A stretch of 64,000 nucleotides of DNA from Amycolatopsis sp. NBC_00345 (GCF_036116635.1 NZ_CP107995.1:7626001-7690000), one strand, 5' to 3'. Positions 22,988 through 31,069 are shown, numbered from the stretch's first letter. A program made the numbers and translations. The notes: generated by a model from the letters alone, not told the origin.

Positions 22988-23086
22988 ATGCCGTTACCGC
23001 GCTCGGTGCTGCTGGGGCGTGTTGCGCCTGTTGCGTTTGGTGCGGGTGTTGCTGAGCTCGTGCCGCACCCGGCGGAGGGGTTCTGA
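22988..23086 (+). CDS. 32-codon micro-ORF in the WXG-like operon
   Basis: An ATG at 22988 behind GAGGGG encodes MPLPRSVLLGRVAPVAFGAG then VAELVPHPAEGF, ending in TGATG that overlaps the next gene's start by one base. Its ribosome-binding site and first codons are a 19-bp duplicate of those of the following gene (23075-23093). Codon use (TTA, CGT, GTT) differs from neighbours. It may be a coupling device or the scar of a small tandem duplication; product function unknown. Confidence 0.4.
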   Translation: MPLPRSVLLGRVAPVAFGAGVAELVPHPAEGF

Positions 23087-23655
23087 TGCCGTTCCTGCAC
23101 CCGGCGCTGGACCAGGCCGCCGCGGCGTTGGAGCCGTTGCGGGCCGCGGGGGCGCGGCTCGGGGCGCCCAACCCCGTCGCGGCGTTGCGGCAGATCGACT
23201 GCTCGCCGCAGGCCATCCGCGAGTCCGCGCGCAAGCTCTCCAGCGGCCGCGACGTGCTGGTCACCGCGCGGCTGCAGTTCGAGGGCGGGGCGCACCGCGC
23301 GGAGCGGCGCTGGGGCGGCGAGCCCGCCGCGCTCTTCCGCAGCCGCGCCGACGAACTGGACGCCCACTACCGTCAAGCCGCGGAAGCCGCCGCCCGGACC
23401 GCCGCCGTCGGGCTCGACCTCGCCGACCTGCTGGACCGGCTCGCCGTCCAGACCGCCGAGCAGGTCACGTCGATCGCGGCGGCCGCGCGGTCGGCCGCGG
23501 ACGCCGTCCTGGCCGGTGACCGTTCGACCGACGTCGTCTACCCCGTGACGTCGGCCTGCAACTCGATCGCGAGGGCCGTCGCGACGGGCGTCTCGACGAT
23601 CGTCGAGACCATTCCCGTCCTGGAACCCTTTGGCACGCCCGTGGTCCCGGGCTGA
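23086..23655 (+). CDS. WXG-like helical protein (type VII secretion target-like)
   Basis: A 189-residue all-helical protein. Residues 40-110 hold a WXG-type hairpin with RRWGGEPAALFRSRADELDA, a WGG in the expected turn; upstream SARKLSSGRDVLVTARLQFE is the first helix. The remainder (AAVGLDLADLLDRLAVQTAE, SIAAAARSAADAVLAGDRST) continues helical and ends in a hydrophobic Val/Pro tail. Such proteins are typical substrates or chaperone partners of type VII secretion. Translation is coupled to the micro-ORF through TGATG. Confidence 0.65.
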   Translation: MPFLHPALDQAAAALEPLRAAGARLGAPNPVAALRQIDCSPQAIRESARKLSSGRDVLVTARLQFEGGAHRAERRWGGEPAALFRSRADELDAHYRQAAEAAARTAAVGLDLADLLDRLAVQTAEQVTSIAAAARSAADAVLAGDRSTDVVYPVTSACNSIARAVATGVSTIVETIPVLEPFGTPVVPG

Positions 23656-23676
23656 CGGAAGTCCATTAAGGACGGT

Positions 23677-24492
23677 TCAGCCCGTCTTCACCCCGGTGAC
23701 GAACCCACCGGCCGTCGGCTCGTCCGGCGGCCGCCCGTACCCCGCGGCGAGTTCGGCGCGCGAGTACGTCTCGGGCCGCCAGCCGTGCGCGGTCAGCCAT
23801 TCCGGTGCGGTGGCGCCGAGGCCGCCCTTCCACAGGCCGGTGACGGACGCGCCGTTCGCCACCGCGCGGGCGCGCTGGAGCAGGTTGTCGCCATCCGCCT
23901 GCGGCCGGTGCTCGAACGAGATGCGGCTGCCGGGCGCGGACAATGCGGTGATGTCGGTGAGCAGCCGCGCCGCCTCGTCGTAAGTGAGGTAAACGAGCAG
24001 CCCCTCGGCCAGCCACGCCGTCGGCCGTCCGGGCGTGAAGCCGGCTTCACACAACGCGGCGGGCCAGTCATCGCGCAGGTCGACCGGGACCACCACGCGC
24101 TCGCAGCGGGGCCGGGCGGACTGCGTCGCCAGCACGGTGTCCTTGAACTCCAGCACGTCGGGCAGGTCAAGCTCGAACAGCCGGGCGCCGTCGGGCCAGC
24201 CCAGCCGGAACGCCCGCGCGTCGAGCCCCGCCGCGAGCAGCACGACCTGGTCCGCGCCGGCGAGGAAGTCGTCGAAGAAGCGGGTCCGGATCGCCACCTG
24301 CTCGGCGAACACCTGGCCGAGCCCGTCGCCCCGCTCTTCGGCCGAGAACAACGCCTGCCCCGCCTGGAAAAACGCGCCTGCGTAGGGATCCTCGAACAAC
24401 CGATCGGGCCGCCCACTCTCCAACGCCCGCAACCCGGCGACCCCGACAGCCGTCCGGCCGACGGGCGGCAGCTCTTCCGGTTTCGTGGTCAT
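23677..24492 (-). CDS. Class I SAM-dependent methyltransferase (PPM/leucine carboxyl methyltransferase type)
   Basis: A 271-residue enzyme. The ATG at 24492 is the start; a further 90 codons are open upstream but are low-quality and overlap the next gene. RTAVGVAGLRALESGRPDRL opens the family signature, followed by RTRFFDDFLAGADQVVLLAA, GLDARAFRLGWPDGARLFEL (SAM motif), VPVDLRDDWPAAL and TAWLAEGLLVYLTYDEAARL. This is the large actinobacterial family of putative O-methyltransferases expanded in mycobacteria. Substrate unknown; no biosynthetic partners are adjacent. Confidence 0.85.
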   Translation of the reverse strand: MTTKPEELPPVGRTAVGVAGLRALESGRPDRLFEDPYAGAFFQAGQALFSAEERGDGLGQVFAEQVAIRTRFFDDFLAGADQVVLLAAGLDARAFRLGWPDGARLFELDLPDVLEFKDTVLATQSARPRCERVVVPVDLRDDWPAALCEAGFTPGRPTAWLAEGLLVYLTYDEAARLLTDITALSAPGSRISFEHRPQADGDNLLQRARAVANGASVTGLWKGGLGATAPEWLTAHGWRPETYSRAELAAGYGRPPDEPTAGGFVTGVKTG

Positions 24493-24553
24493 GGTCGCCA
24501 GCCTAGAACCGCGCGGCTCTAGGCATGGGCGGAAACAGGCCAGGTACGTCGAA

Positions 24554-24961
24554 TCACGGTTGCGATCGGCGCATCCGGAAGTCCCGGATCTTCGACAGCA
24601 TCGTGTCGTCCAAGTCTTCACTGGCTTCGGGGTCCATCGACTCAACCGCCGAAACGATGCGCCCGATCCGGTCCGAGCCAACGGGCTTTCCCTGCCAGCA
24701 CTCCAGCGGCAGAGAAAGCACCGTCGACAGCAGGTCCCCGGGGTAGTAATCACCCTCAGCAAAAGGGTTCTGCTCCAGCACAGTCAAGGCGTACGGCAAA
24801 ACAACCACGGTGCCGACGTCCTGGCCAAGAAGGATGCGGAGATCCTCGACCTCCAGCTCCCCGATCGGCTTCCGGCGCAGTCGGTGAACTGTCCGCACCA
24901 GGTACGAGGCATCAGCGGGAGCGTCTCCCCACGATCGTTGCTCGATCACTTCAAGCGTCAT
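24554..24961 (-). CDS. CdiI-like contact-dependent inhibition immunity protein (orphan)
   Basis: A 135-residue protein. The block LRRKPIGELEVEDLRILLGQ followed by ALTVLEQNPFAEGDYYPGDL and LSTVLSLP matches my memory of the CdiI_2 immunity family. Such proteins bind and neutralise a cognate contact-dependent toxin in the cytosol. No CdiA, Rhs or LXG toxin gene lies beside it, so it may be an orphan defence against neighbours' toxins. The family call is from motif recall; helical character and length agree. Confidence 0.65.
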   Translation of the reverse strand: MTLEVIEQRSWGDAPADASYLVRTVHRLRRKPIGELEVEDLRILLGQDVGTVVVLPYALTVLEQNPFAEGDYYPGDLLSTVLSLPLECWQGKPVGSDRIGRIVSAVESMDPEASEDLDDTMLSKIRDFRMRRSQP

Positions 24962-25150
24962 TCACCCGCCATCGTCCACCACTGCCCCCTGCGCAGAATC
25001 AGCCCGCCGGGTTCGGGCCGAGCGCCCCCGCACGACCGCAATGGCAACCACCGTCAGGAACCCGAGACCTTGCCGCACCCGACCGCAATGGCAACCACCA
25101 CCGGGGGTCCGGGGGCTCGCCCGCCGGGCGGGCCCGGGGTTGCACCCCGG

Positions 25151-25199
25151 AAAAAACGCCAAGCGACGTGGCCCGCGCTTTTCGCGGGCACACGTCGCC
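25151..25199 (-). terminator. Terminator of tRNA-Ser(CGA)
   Basis: Read on the minus strand: a long stem (GCGACGTG ... CCCGCG with a two-base bulge) and an AAAAG loop, followed by TTGGCG and six T (25151-25156). It lies directly after the tRNA. Confidence 0.8.
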
Positions 25200-25208
25200 T
25201 GAGATTGG

Positions 25209-25296
25209 CGGTGGCGGTGGGATTTGAACCCACGGACGGGGATTAGCCGTCACACGATTTCGAGTCGTGCTCCTTCGGCCGCTCGGACACGCCACC
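25209..25296 (-). tRNA. tRNA-Ser (anticodon CGA)
   Basis: A class II tRNA of 88 nt on the minus strand. Acceptor GGTGGCG pairs with CGCCACC, the anticodon stem ACGAC/GTCGT-type encloses CTCGAAA with anticodon CGA, a long variable arm follows, and the T-arm is GTGGG-TTCAAAT-CCCAC. CCA is not encoded. It sits next to tadA, an arrangement common in actinobacteria. Confidence 0.95.
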
Positions 25297-25351
25297 GCCG
25301 AGAAATATACCGGACCCCCGTCCGGCGCCCGCAGGGGGTTCAGGAGGGGGT

Positions 25352-25861
25352 TCAGGAAGGCTGGGGGCGGCGGGTGGCGAAGTAGGTCTCCAGCAGGGTG
25401 GCGCACTCCTCGGCGAGGATGCCGCCGTGGACTTCCGGGCGGTGGTTGAGCCGGCGGTCGCGCACGACGTCCCACAGGGACGACACGGCGCCCGTCTTCG
25501 GCTCCCACGCGCCGAACACCAGGCGGGAGACCCGGGCGAGGACCAGCGCGCCCGCGCACATCGTGCAGGGCTCCAGCGTCACGGCGAGGGTGCAGCCCTC
25601 CAGGCGCCAGCCGTCGCCGTGGACGCGGGCCGCCGCGCGCAGGGCGAGGATCTCCGCGTGGGCCGTGGGGTCGCCCAGCTCGACGCGGGCGTTGCGGGCC
25701 GCCGCGAGGGGGCGGCCGTCAGGGCCGAACACCACGGCGCCGATGGGCACATCAGCGCCAGGGCCGCGGGCCGCCTCGAGGGCGGCCTGCACGGCTTCGG
25801 TGTCGGCCGGGCGTCTCAGAGCTCGTCCAGCAGTTTCGTGAACTCGGGTGCGAAGCCGCAT
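25352..25861 (-). CDS. tadA: tRNA adenosine(34) deaminase TadA
   Basis: A 169-residue cytidine/deoxycytidylate deaminase-fold enzyme. Zinc and catalytic residues are His68 and Glu70 in TAHAEILAL and Cys99/Cys102 in LEPCTMCAGAL. It also shows DVPIGAVVFGPDG and RLVFGAWEPKTGAVSSLWDV with the TadA-specific tail. It converts A34 to inosine in tRNA-Arg. The ATG at 25861 lies inside the upstream gene (46-bp overlap), so the two are co-translated; a shorter GTG start at codon 24 is possible. Confidence 0.9.
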   Translation of the reverse strand: MRLRTRVHETAGRALRRPADTEAVQAALEAARGPGADVPIGAVVFGPDGRPLAAARNARVELGDPTAHAEILALRAAARVHGDGWRLEGCTLAVTLEPCTMCAGALVLARVSRLVFGAWEPKTGAVSSLWDVVRDRRLNHRPEVHGGILAEECATLLETYFATRRPQPS

Positions 25862-26298
25862 CTTTGGGCCACCATCTGCAACTGCTCGTCGGGGTAGAGG
25901 TCCACCTCTCCGACGATAACTTCCAGCTCGACGCCCGGCAGTCCGAGATCGGTAAGGATCTCCAGGTCGCCCTCCGGCCAGACGGCTTCGTCGTCCTCGT
26001 CCGGCGGGTCGACGCGCAGGACGTCCAGCACGTCCGCCGCGATGTCGTAGTCCAGCGCCGCGGCCGCGTCCGAAAGCAGCAGAGACGGCCCCCGCGGGCT
26101 CGGCCGGACGATCACGAAGAACTCGTCGTCCACGGCCAGCAGCCCGAACGCCGCCCCGGTCGAGCGGAGTTTCCCCAGCTCGGTGATCGCCGCGTCCAGC
26201 TCTGTCAGTGCCGCGGGATCAAGCGCACTGCACCGCCACCGACCGTCTTCTCGGACCACAGCCATCGCGAAGCCCGTGACCGGCTCTTGCACCGCCAT
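25816..26298 (-). CDS. tRNA adenosine deaminase-associated protein
   Basis: A 160-residue acidic protein found upstream of tadA throughout actinobacteria. Recognisable stretches: GFAMAVVREDGRWRCSALDP, FGLLAVDDEFFVIVRPSPRG, LLLSDAAAALDYDIAADVLD and the Asp/Glu-rich DPPDEDDEAVWPEGDLEILT. I chose the Met at 26298 rather than 26337 because the conserved part starts there. Its biochemical role is unknown; the persistent overlap with tadA suggests a regulator or subunit. Confidence 0.85.
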   Translation of the reverse strand: MAVQEPVTGFAMAVVREDGRWRCSALDPAALTELDAAITELGKLRSTGAAFGLLAVDDEFFVIVRPSPRGPSLLLSDAAAALDYDIAADVLDVLRVDPPDEDDEAVWPEGDLEILTDLGLPGVELEVIVGEVDLYPDEQLQMVAQRCGFAPEFTKLLDEL

Positions 26299-26374
26299 GC
26301 GCACACCGTATTCCGCCGGGGAAACGAGCGCACGCACGGTGCACCCGAAGGGGCGGGGGTGCCACTATCGAATC

Positions 26375-27607
26375 ATGACCGGACCCACCGACCTGCCCAC
26401 GCTCCCCGGCACCCCGTTCGCCGGGCTGCTCGCCGACGCGCGGGCACTGCAGGACCGCACCGTCGACCTCCGCCGCGCCCTGCACCGCCGCCCGGAGCGG
26501 GGCCTGCACCTGCCGCGGACGCAGCAGGCGATCCGCGCGACCCTCGCCGACCTGCCGATCGAGTTCACCGAGGGCCGTTCGACGACGTCGCTCACCGGCG
26601 TCCTGCGCGGCGCCCGCCCGGGCCCGGCCGTGCTGCTGCGCGGCGACATGGACGCGTTGCCGGTGCACGAGGACACCGGGCTGGAGTTCGCCTCCGAGGT
26701 CGACGGCTCGATGCACGCCTGCGGGCACGACACCCACGTGGCGATGCTGGCGTCGGCCGCGCGGCTGCTCGCCGGCCGCGTCGACGAGCTGGCCGGCTCG
26801 GTGGTGTTCATGTTCCAGCCCGGCGAGGAGGGCGACCACGGCGCGCGGCACATGATCCACGAGGGCGTGCTGGACGCCGCGGGCCCGCGGGTGTCGCGCG
26901 CCTTCGCCCTGCACTCGATGGCGACGATGCCCAGCGGCGTCCTGCGGGTGCGCGGCGGGACGACGATGGCTTCGGCGGACACCTTCCGCGTCGAGGTGAC
27001 CGGCCGCGGCGGCCACGGCTCGATGCCGCACGAGGCGATCGACCCGGTGCCGGCGGCGGCCGCGATGGTCGGCGCCCTGCAGACGATGGTGACGCGCCGC
27101 ATCCCCGTGTTCGACCCGGCGGTGATCTCGGTGACCTGCATCGAGGCCGGCACGACCACGAACATCATCCCCGAGACGGCGGTGCTCCAGGGGACCATTC
27201 GCGCCCTGTCGGAGGACACGCGCGCGCTGATCCGCGAGGAGCTGCCGAAGGTCTGCACGTCCATCGGCGCGGCCCACGGCTGCCGCGTCATGGCCGACGT
27301 CGACCCGGGCTACCCGGTGACGGTGAACGACGAGGCCGTCGCCGCCCAGGTGCTGGCCCTCGCCGCCGAGGTGCTCGGCCCGGAGAACGCCGAGGAGATC
27401 CCGGTCCCCAGCATGGCAGCCGAGGACTTTTCCTATGTGCTGCAACGGGTTCCGGGCGCGTTTGCGTTCCTCGGCGCCTGCCCGCCCGGGGTCGCCGCCG
27501 AGAACGCCCCGAACAACCACTCCAACCGCGTGGTGTTCGACGAGAACGCGATGCCCAGCGGGGTGGCGATGCACACGGCCTTCGCCTTGGCCACCTTGCG
27601 GGATTAA
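26375..27607 (+). CDS. M20-family amidohydrolase (peptidase M20D type)
   Basis: A 410-residue metal amidohydrolase. The metal and catalytic signature is intact: VLLRGDMDALPVHEDTGLEF, HACGHDTHVAMLASAARLL, VVFMFQPGEEGDHGARHMI, and the distal VPSMAAEDFSYVLQRVPGAF. The dimerisation lid is RVEVTGRGGHGSMPHEAIDP. Relatives remove acyl or indoleacetyl groups from amino acid conjugates. No ribosome-binding site lies close to the ATG at 26375, so translation may be leaderless. The stop codon lies within a palindrome ahead of the next gene. Confidence 0.9.
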   Translation: MTGPTDLPTLPGTPFAGLLADARALQDRTVDLRRALHRRPERGLHLPRTQQAIRATLADLPIEFTEGRSTTSLTGVLRGARPGPAVLLRGDMDALPVHEDTGLEFASEVDGSMHACGHDTHVAMLASAARLLAGRVDELAGSVVFMFQPGEEGDHGARHMIHEGVLDAAGPRVSRAFALHSMATMPSGVLRVRGGTTMASADTFRVEVTGRGGHGSMPHEAIDPVPAAAAMVGALQTMVTRRIPVFDPAVISVTCIEAGTTTNIIPETAVLQGTIRALSEDTRALIREELPKVCTSIGAAHGCRVMADVDPGYPVTVNDEAVAAQVLALAAEVLGPENAEEIPVPSMAAEDFSYVLQRVPGAFAFLGACPPGVAAENAPNNHSNRVVFDENAMPSGVAMHTAFALATLRD

Positions 27608-27626
27608 ACAACAGTGTTGATTTAAT
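27603..27626. promoter_or_regulatory. AT-rich palindromic operator between M20 and HbpS-like genes
   Basis: ATTAAA-CAACA-G-TGTTG-A-TTTAAT is an almost perfect inverted repeat in a 25-bp gap of a GC-rich genome. It overlaps the M20 stop codon and a TAATAG-like -10 element just before the downstream ATG. A regulator bound here would control the HbpS-like gene. Confidence 0.55.
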
Positions 27627-27632
27627 AGTGGC

Positions 27633-28091
27633 ATGACGACCGTTACCGAGCTTCTGGAGCAAGAGGACCGGCTCACCTTCACCCGGTTCGACAACGAGAC
27701 CGCGCTGGCGCTCGGCGAGCACCTGCTGGCCGAGGCGCGGGCGCGCGCCCTGCCCGTGACGATCTCGGTGCGCCGGAACGGCCAGCGCCTGTTCCACGCC
27801 GCGCTGCCCGGCACGTCCGCCGACAACGACGCGTGGATCGAACGCAAGAGCCGCGTCGTCGACCGCTACGGGCACAGCTCGTTCCTGGTCGGCACGCAGT
27901 TCCGCGAGAAGGGCAGCTCGTTCGAGGCCGACTCGCGCCTGGACCCGGACCAGTACGCGGCGCACGGCGGCGTGTTCCCGGTGATCGTCGCGGGCGTCGG
28001 GCCGGTCGGCACCGTCGGCGTCTCAGGCCTGCCGCAGGCCGAGGACCATGCGTTTGTCGTCGAGCAGCTGACGTCCTTCCTGGCCACCTGA
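27633..28091 (+). CDS. HbpS-like heme-binding/degrading-domain protein (UPF0303 family)
   Basis: A 152-residue protein with the UPF0303/HbpS-like fold: LLEQEDRLTFTRFDNETALA, PVTISVRRNGQRLFHAALPG, DAWIERKSRVVDRYGHSSFL, YAAHGGVFPVIVAGVGPVGT and GVSGLPQAEDHAFVVEQLT. The family is annotated as heme-degrading or corrinoid-related and includes the secreted Streptomyces HbpS; no signal peptide is visible here, so this copy is cytosolic. It follows the M20 gene by 25 bp but has its own palindrome. Confidence 0.8.
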   Translation: MTTVTELLEQEDRLTFTRFDNETALALGEHLLAEARARALPVTISVRRNGQRLFHAALPGTSADNDAWIERKSRVVDRYGHSSFLVGTQFREKGSSFEADSRLDPDQYAAHGGVFPVIVAGVGPVGTVGVSGLPQAEDHAFVVEQLTSFLAT

Positions 28092-28214
28092 AAGGTTCCG
28101 CCAGGGACCCGGGCGACCAGCGCAGTCGCCGGCCGGGCCGGTCGACCCAAGATTCAGGACGCCTGCCCCGTGCTAGTCTCGCCGCGTCAGTGCACATCAT
28201 ATATCAGATCGGAC

Positions 28215-29138
28215 ATGCCAGTGGTGTTCGAAACAGCGGTCTTCGAAACACAGCGGCGGCGGCTGGCCGGCGTGGTCGCGATTCCGGTGACGCCGTTCGG
28301 CAGCGGGGGCGGGATCGACGGGGAGATCTACGGCCGGCTGGTCGAGCGGCTGACCACGAGCGGCATCGAGGTGGTCACGCCCAACGGGAACACCGGGGAG
28401 TTCTACGCGCTCGACGGGCACGAGACGCGGCTGTGCCTTGAGCTGGCCGTCAAGCGGGCGCACGGCGCGAGCGTGCTGGCGGGCGTCGGGCACGACGTGC
28501 GCTCCGCCGTCAAGGCCGCGCGGCACGCCCGGGACGCCGGCGCGGACATGATCATGATCCACCAGCCCGTGCACCCTTACGTCTCGCGTGACGGCTGGGT
28601 CGAGTACCACCGGGCGATCGCCGAGGCGGTGCCCGAACTCGGCGTCGTCCTCTACGTCCGCAACCCCGCCATCAGCGGGGAAGAGCTGGCGCGTCTCGGC
28701 GAAGCCGCACCGAACGTCATCGGCGTCAAGTACGCGGTGCCGGACCCCGTGCAGTTCGCGACCGTCGCGCGCGAAGCGGGTTACGAACGCTTCGTGTGGA
28801 TCGCCGGTCTGGCGGAGCTGTCCGCGCCCGGGTACTTCGCCGTCGGCGCGACCGGGTTCACGTCCGGGCTGGTGAACGTGGACCCGCGGATTTCGCTGGA
28901 CATGTTCGCCAGGCTCAGCACCGGCGACTTCGCCGGCGCGATGGAGATCTGGGAGCGGATCCGGCCGTTCGAACAGATGCGTGCGGCCGATGGGAACGCC
29001 AACAACGTCAGTGTGGTCAAGGACGCGCTGTCCCAATTGGGCCTGTGCCGTCCGGACGTCCGGCCACCGAGCCGCCTGCTCACGGCGCCCGAGCGGGAAC
29101 GGCTGTTCGGGCTGCTGTCGTCGTGGGGACTTTCGTGA
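28215..29138 (+). CDS. Dihydrodipicolinate synthase-family aldolase
   Basis: A 307-residue DapA-superfamily enzyme. It has VVAIPVTPFG, VTPNGNTGEFYALDGHE, VLAGVGHDVRSAVKAARHAR, the Tyr of VVLYVRNPA and the Schiff-base Lys of NVIGVKYAVPD. True DapA has GTTGE; GNTGE and the Met/Ile-rich MIMIHQPVHPYV favour a sugar-acid dehydratase or lyase of the same superfamily. The ATG at 28215 lies about ten bases after a TATATC element, suggesting leaderless initiation. It stands alone; the pathway is not evident. Confidence 0.85.
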   Translation: MPVVFETAVFETQRRRLAGVVAIPVTPFGSGGGIDGEIYGRLVERLTTSGIEVVTPNGNTGEFYALDGHETRLCLELAVKRAHGASVLAGVGHDVRSAVKAARHARDAGADMIMIHQPVHPYVSRDGWVEYHRAIAEAVPELGVVLYVRNPAISGEELARLGEAAPNVIGVKYAVPDPVQFATVAREAGYERFVWIAGLAELSAPGYFAVGATGFTSGLVNVDPRISLDMFARLSTGDFAGAMEIWERIRPFEQMRAADGNANNVSVVKDALSQLGLCRPDVRPPSRLLTAPERERLFGLLSSWGLS

Positions 29139-29614
29139 CCGGCCGACGGGGCGCGGCGGCACCGCAGCGAGCCGCCACGGCCCGTCGATGGGACAACCCC
29201 GCCGACAGTGGCGAATCGCGGCACCCGAGCTTCCCGCGGTAGCCGTCGTGGGCGCCTCGGGCCCCGCGAAAGCGGGACGGGCGGCTGCTCACCAGCTGTT
29301 GTGGCCGGTATGGCCACGGGCGGGGAACTCACGAACCAGGACGAACTCCTGTCCCCGGACGGGCAAACCGACCGGACGGGCACCGGGGGTAGCCGGCGGA
29401 GCCGACCCTGCGTTCCCCGATGACGTTGACCTTACGCCGGTTCCGGTTCCGGCGGGGGAATTGCCATCGTCGCACAGGAGTGAGAGGCTGATGGCAGGCC
29501 GCGGTGCCACCGCGGCCAGGCCCCAGCGCCCTTCTCCCGGACCGGACCCGGACCCGTCGTGGCCGGAAAACCGTCGCTGGACAAGCGTCTCGCCTGAACC
29601 AGAGCGGTGTCGTC
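29139..29614. other. Intergenic region before the desaturase
   Basis: About 475 bp of GC-rich sequence. One short frame (29491-29637, 48 codons) begins behind GAGAGG and overlaps the desaturase start by 23 bp; it could be a leader peptide but has no features. A GGTGCCACCGCGG stretch near 29510 superficially recalls a T-box but lacks the rest of that element. Confidence 0.4.
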
Positions 29615-30664
29615 ATGACCTCGTCCCGTACTTCTGATGCCCTCGATCCGTTGCCCCCCAAGGGCAGTGAGTTCGCGGAGCTATCCCGGCTGATCAAGGC
29701 GGCAGGCCTGTTGGAGCGCCGCCGCGGCAGCTACGCCACGCGGATCGGGCTCAACCTGTTCGCCTTCGCGGCCGGCTGGGTGGCCTTCGTGTATCTCGGT
29801 GACTCATGGTGGCAGCTGTTCATCGCCGCGTTCTTCGCGATGATGTTCGCACAGCTCGCCTTCATCGGCCACGATGCCGGCCACCGGCAGATCTTCCGCA
29901 CCCACAAGGCAAACGACGCCACCGGACTGGTCCACGGTGGACTGACCGGCCTCAGTTACGGCTGGTGGATCGGCACCCACAACCGGCACCACGCCAACCC
30001 GAACCACGAGGACGAGGACCCGGACGTCGACATCGCCGCGCTCGCCTTCAGCCGCGCGCAGAGCAGTGAGAAGCGCGGTTTTCTGCGCTGGGTGGCCAAA
30101 TACCAGGCCTTCATCTTCTTCCCGCTGCTGTTGCTGGAAGGCCTGAACCTGCACGTGTCGAGCGTGAAGGCGGTGTGGGCCGGTGACGTCCGGCGGCACA
30201 AACTGGAGTCCGCGCTCCTGATCGGCCACCTCGTGGCCTACGTGGCCGCGGTGTTCATCGTGCTGTCACCGTTGACCGGTCTTGTGTTCATCGCGGTGCA
30301 CCAGTGCCTCTGGGGCCTGTACATGGGCTCTTCGTTCGCGCCCAACCACAAGGGCATGGAGATGCTGACCAGCGGGCACAAGCTCGACTTCCTGCGCAAG
30401 CAGGTGCTGACCTCGCGCAACATCCGCGGCGGCCCGGTCGTCGACTTCGTCCTCGGCGGGCTGAACTACCAGATCGAGCACCACCTGTTCCCGAGCATGG
30501 CCCGGTCCAACCTCAAGCACGCCCAGGTGATCGTGCGGGAGTTCTGCGCCGAGCGCGGGATCTCCTACGCGGAATGCGGCTGGGCCCGCTCCTACGGGTA
30601 CGTGCTGGAGCACCTGCACTCCGTCGGCGCACCGTTGCGTGAACCCGCGCGGGCCGCGGCATGA
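29615..30664 (+). CDS. Membrane fatty acid (acyl-lipid/acyl-CoA) desaturase
   Basis: A 349-residue integral membrane di-iron desaturase. Three histidine boxes are intact: HDAGH, HNRHH and QIEHH. Membrane segments include RIGLNLFAFAAGWVAFVYLG, QLFIAAFFAMMFAQLAFI, AFIFFPLLLLEGLNLHV and LLIGHLVAYVAAVFIVLSPL. The reaction introduces a cis double bond into an acyl chain with O2 and electrons from a ferredoxin or flavoprotein. The start is the ATG at 29615; the frame is open further upstream. It heads a coupled operon with two small conserved proteins. Confidence 0.9.
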   Translation: MTSSRTSDALDPLPPKGSEFAELSRLIKAAGLLERRRGSYATRIGLNLFAFAAGWVAFVYLGDSWWQLFIAAFFAMMFAQLAFIGHDAGHRQIFRTHKANDATGLVHGGLTGLSYGWWIGTHNRHHANPNHEDEDPDVDIAALAFSRAQSSEKRGFLRWVAKYQAFIFFPLLLLEGLNLHVSSVKAVWAGDVRRHKLESALLIGHLVAYVAAVFIVLSPLTGLVFIAVHQCLWGLYMGSSFAPNHKGMEMLTSGHKLDFLRKQVLTSRNIRGGPVVDFVLGGLNYQIEHHLFPSMARSNLKHAQVIVREFCAERGISYAECGWARSYGYVLEHLHSVGAPLREPARAAA

Positions 30665-30852
30665 CTGCGGCGACCCCGGCGGACGCGCCCGAGGAGACCC
30701 GGCCGGAGAACGCCTGCCCCAGCTGCCCACACCCGCTCGACTCGCACGACGTGATCGCGCGCCGCTTCTGCGCCGCGACCTCGGCCGGGCACCTCGAGCG
30801 AGGCTGCGTCTGCGGCGCAGCCGTCAACCCCCATGTCAGGAAGAAGCCATGA
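30661..30852 (+). CDS. RGCVC-family small cysteine-rich protein
   Basis: A 63-residue protein whose ATG overlaps the desaturase stop. CPSCPHPLDSHDVIARRFC and RGCVCG supply five or six Cys plus His, enough for a zinc or iron site. The RGCVC motif names a small actinobacterial family. Overlap with the desaturase suggests a small electron or metal partner, which is inference. Confidence 0.7.
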   Translation: MTAATPADAPEETRPENACPSCPHPLDSHDVIARRFCAATSAGHLERGCVCGAAVNPHVRKKP

Positions 30853-31004
30853 CCACACCCACGCCCGTCAGCCGTTACCAGCAACGGATCGACCGAGTAC
30901 AGAAGATCGTCCAGGTCCACACGAAGCTCGACAACACCAAGGCCCGCGCCCTCGCGACCGACATGGTGCACGTGCTCGACACCGTGCCGGAGACCGTTCG
31001 CTGA
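30849..31004 (+). CDS. DUF6307-like small helical protein
   Basis: A 51-residue protein overlapping the preceding stop by ATGA, with AGGAAGAAG as ribosome-binding site. SRYQQRIDRVQKIVQVHTKL then DNTKARALATDMVHVLDTVP forms a helical hairpin. It resembles DUF6307, an actinobacterial family of unknown role. It is the third gene of the desaturase operon. Confidence 0.65.
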   Translation: MTTPTPVSRYQQRIDRVQKIVQVHTKLDNTKARALATDMVHVLDTVPETVR

Positions 31005-31069
31005 AACCCGGGCGGCCACCGGTGAGAGCACCTGGTGGCCGCTTGGCCATTTCCGTGACGGCAGCCGTC

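Noticed and set aside
24493..24762. Longer methyltransferase reading frame upstream of 24492
   Set aside because: The extra 90 codons are Arg/Cys-rich, overlap the CdiI-like gene antisense to its frame, and the family's conserved start matches the ATG at 24492.
25864..27636. 590-codon plus-strand frame over the tadA-partner and M20 genes
   Set aside because: It is a shadow frame; the M20 metal motifs are in another frame and the tadA partner is on the other strand.
29500..29520. T-box riboswitch ahead of the desaturase
   Set aside because: GGTGCCACCGCGG resembles the T-box core only partly; no specifier loop or antiterminator/terminator pair is visible and the gene is not an amino acid gene.
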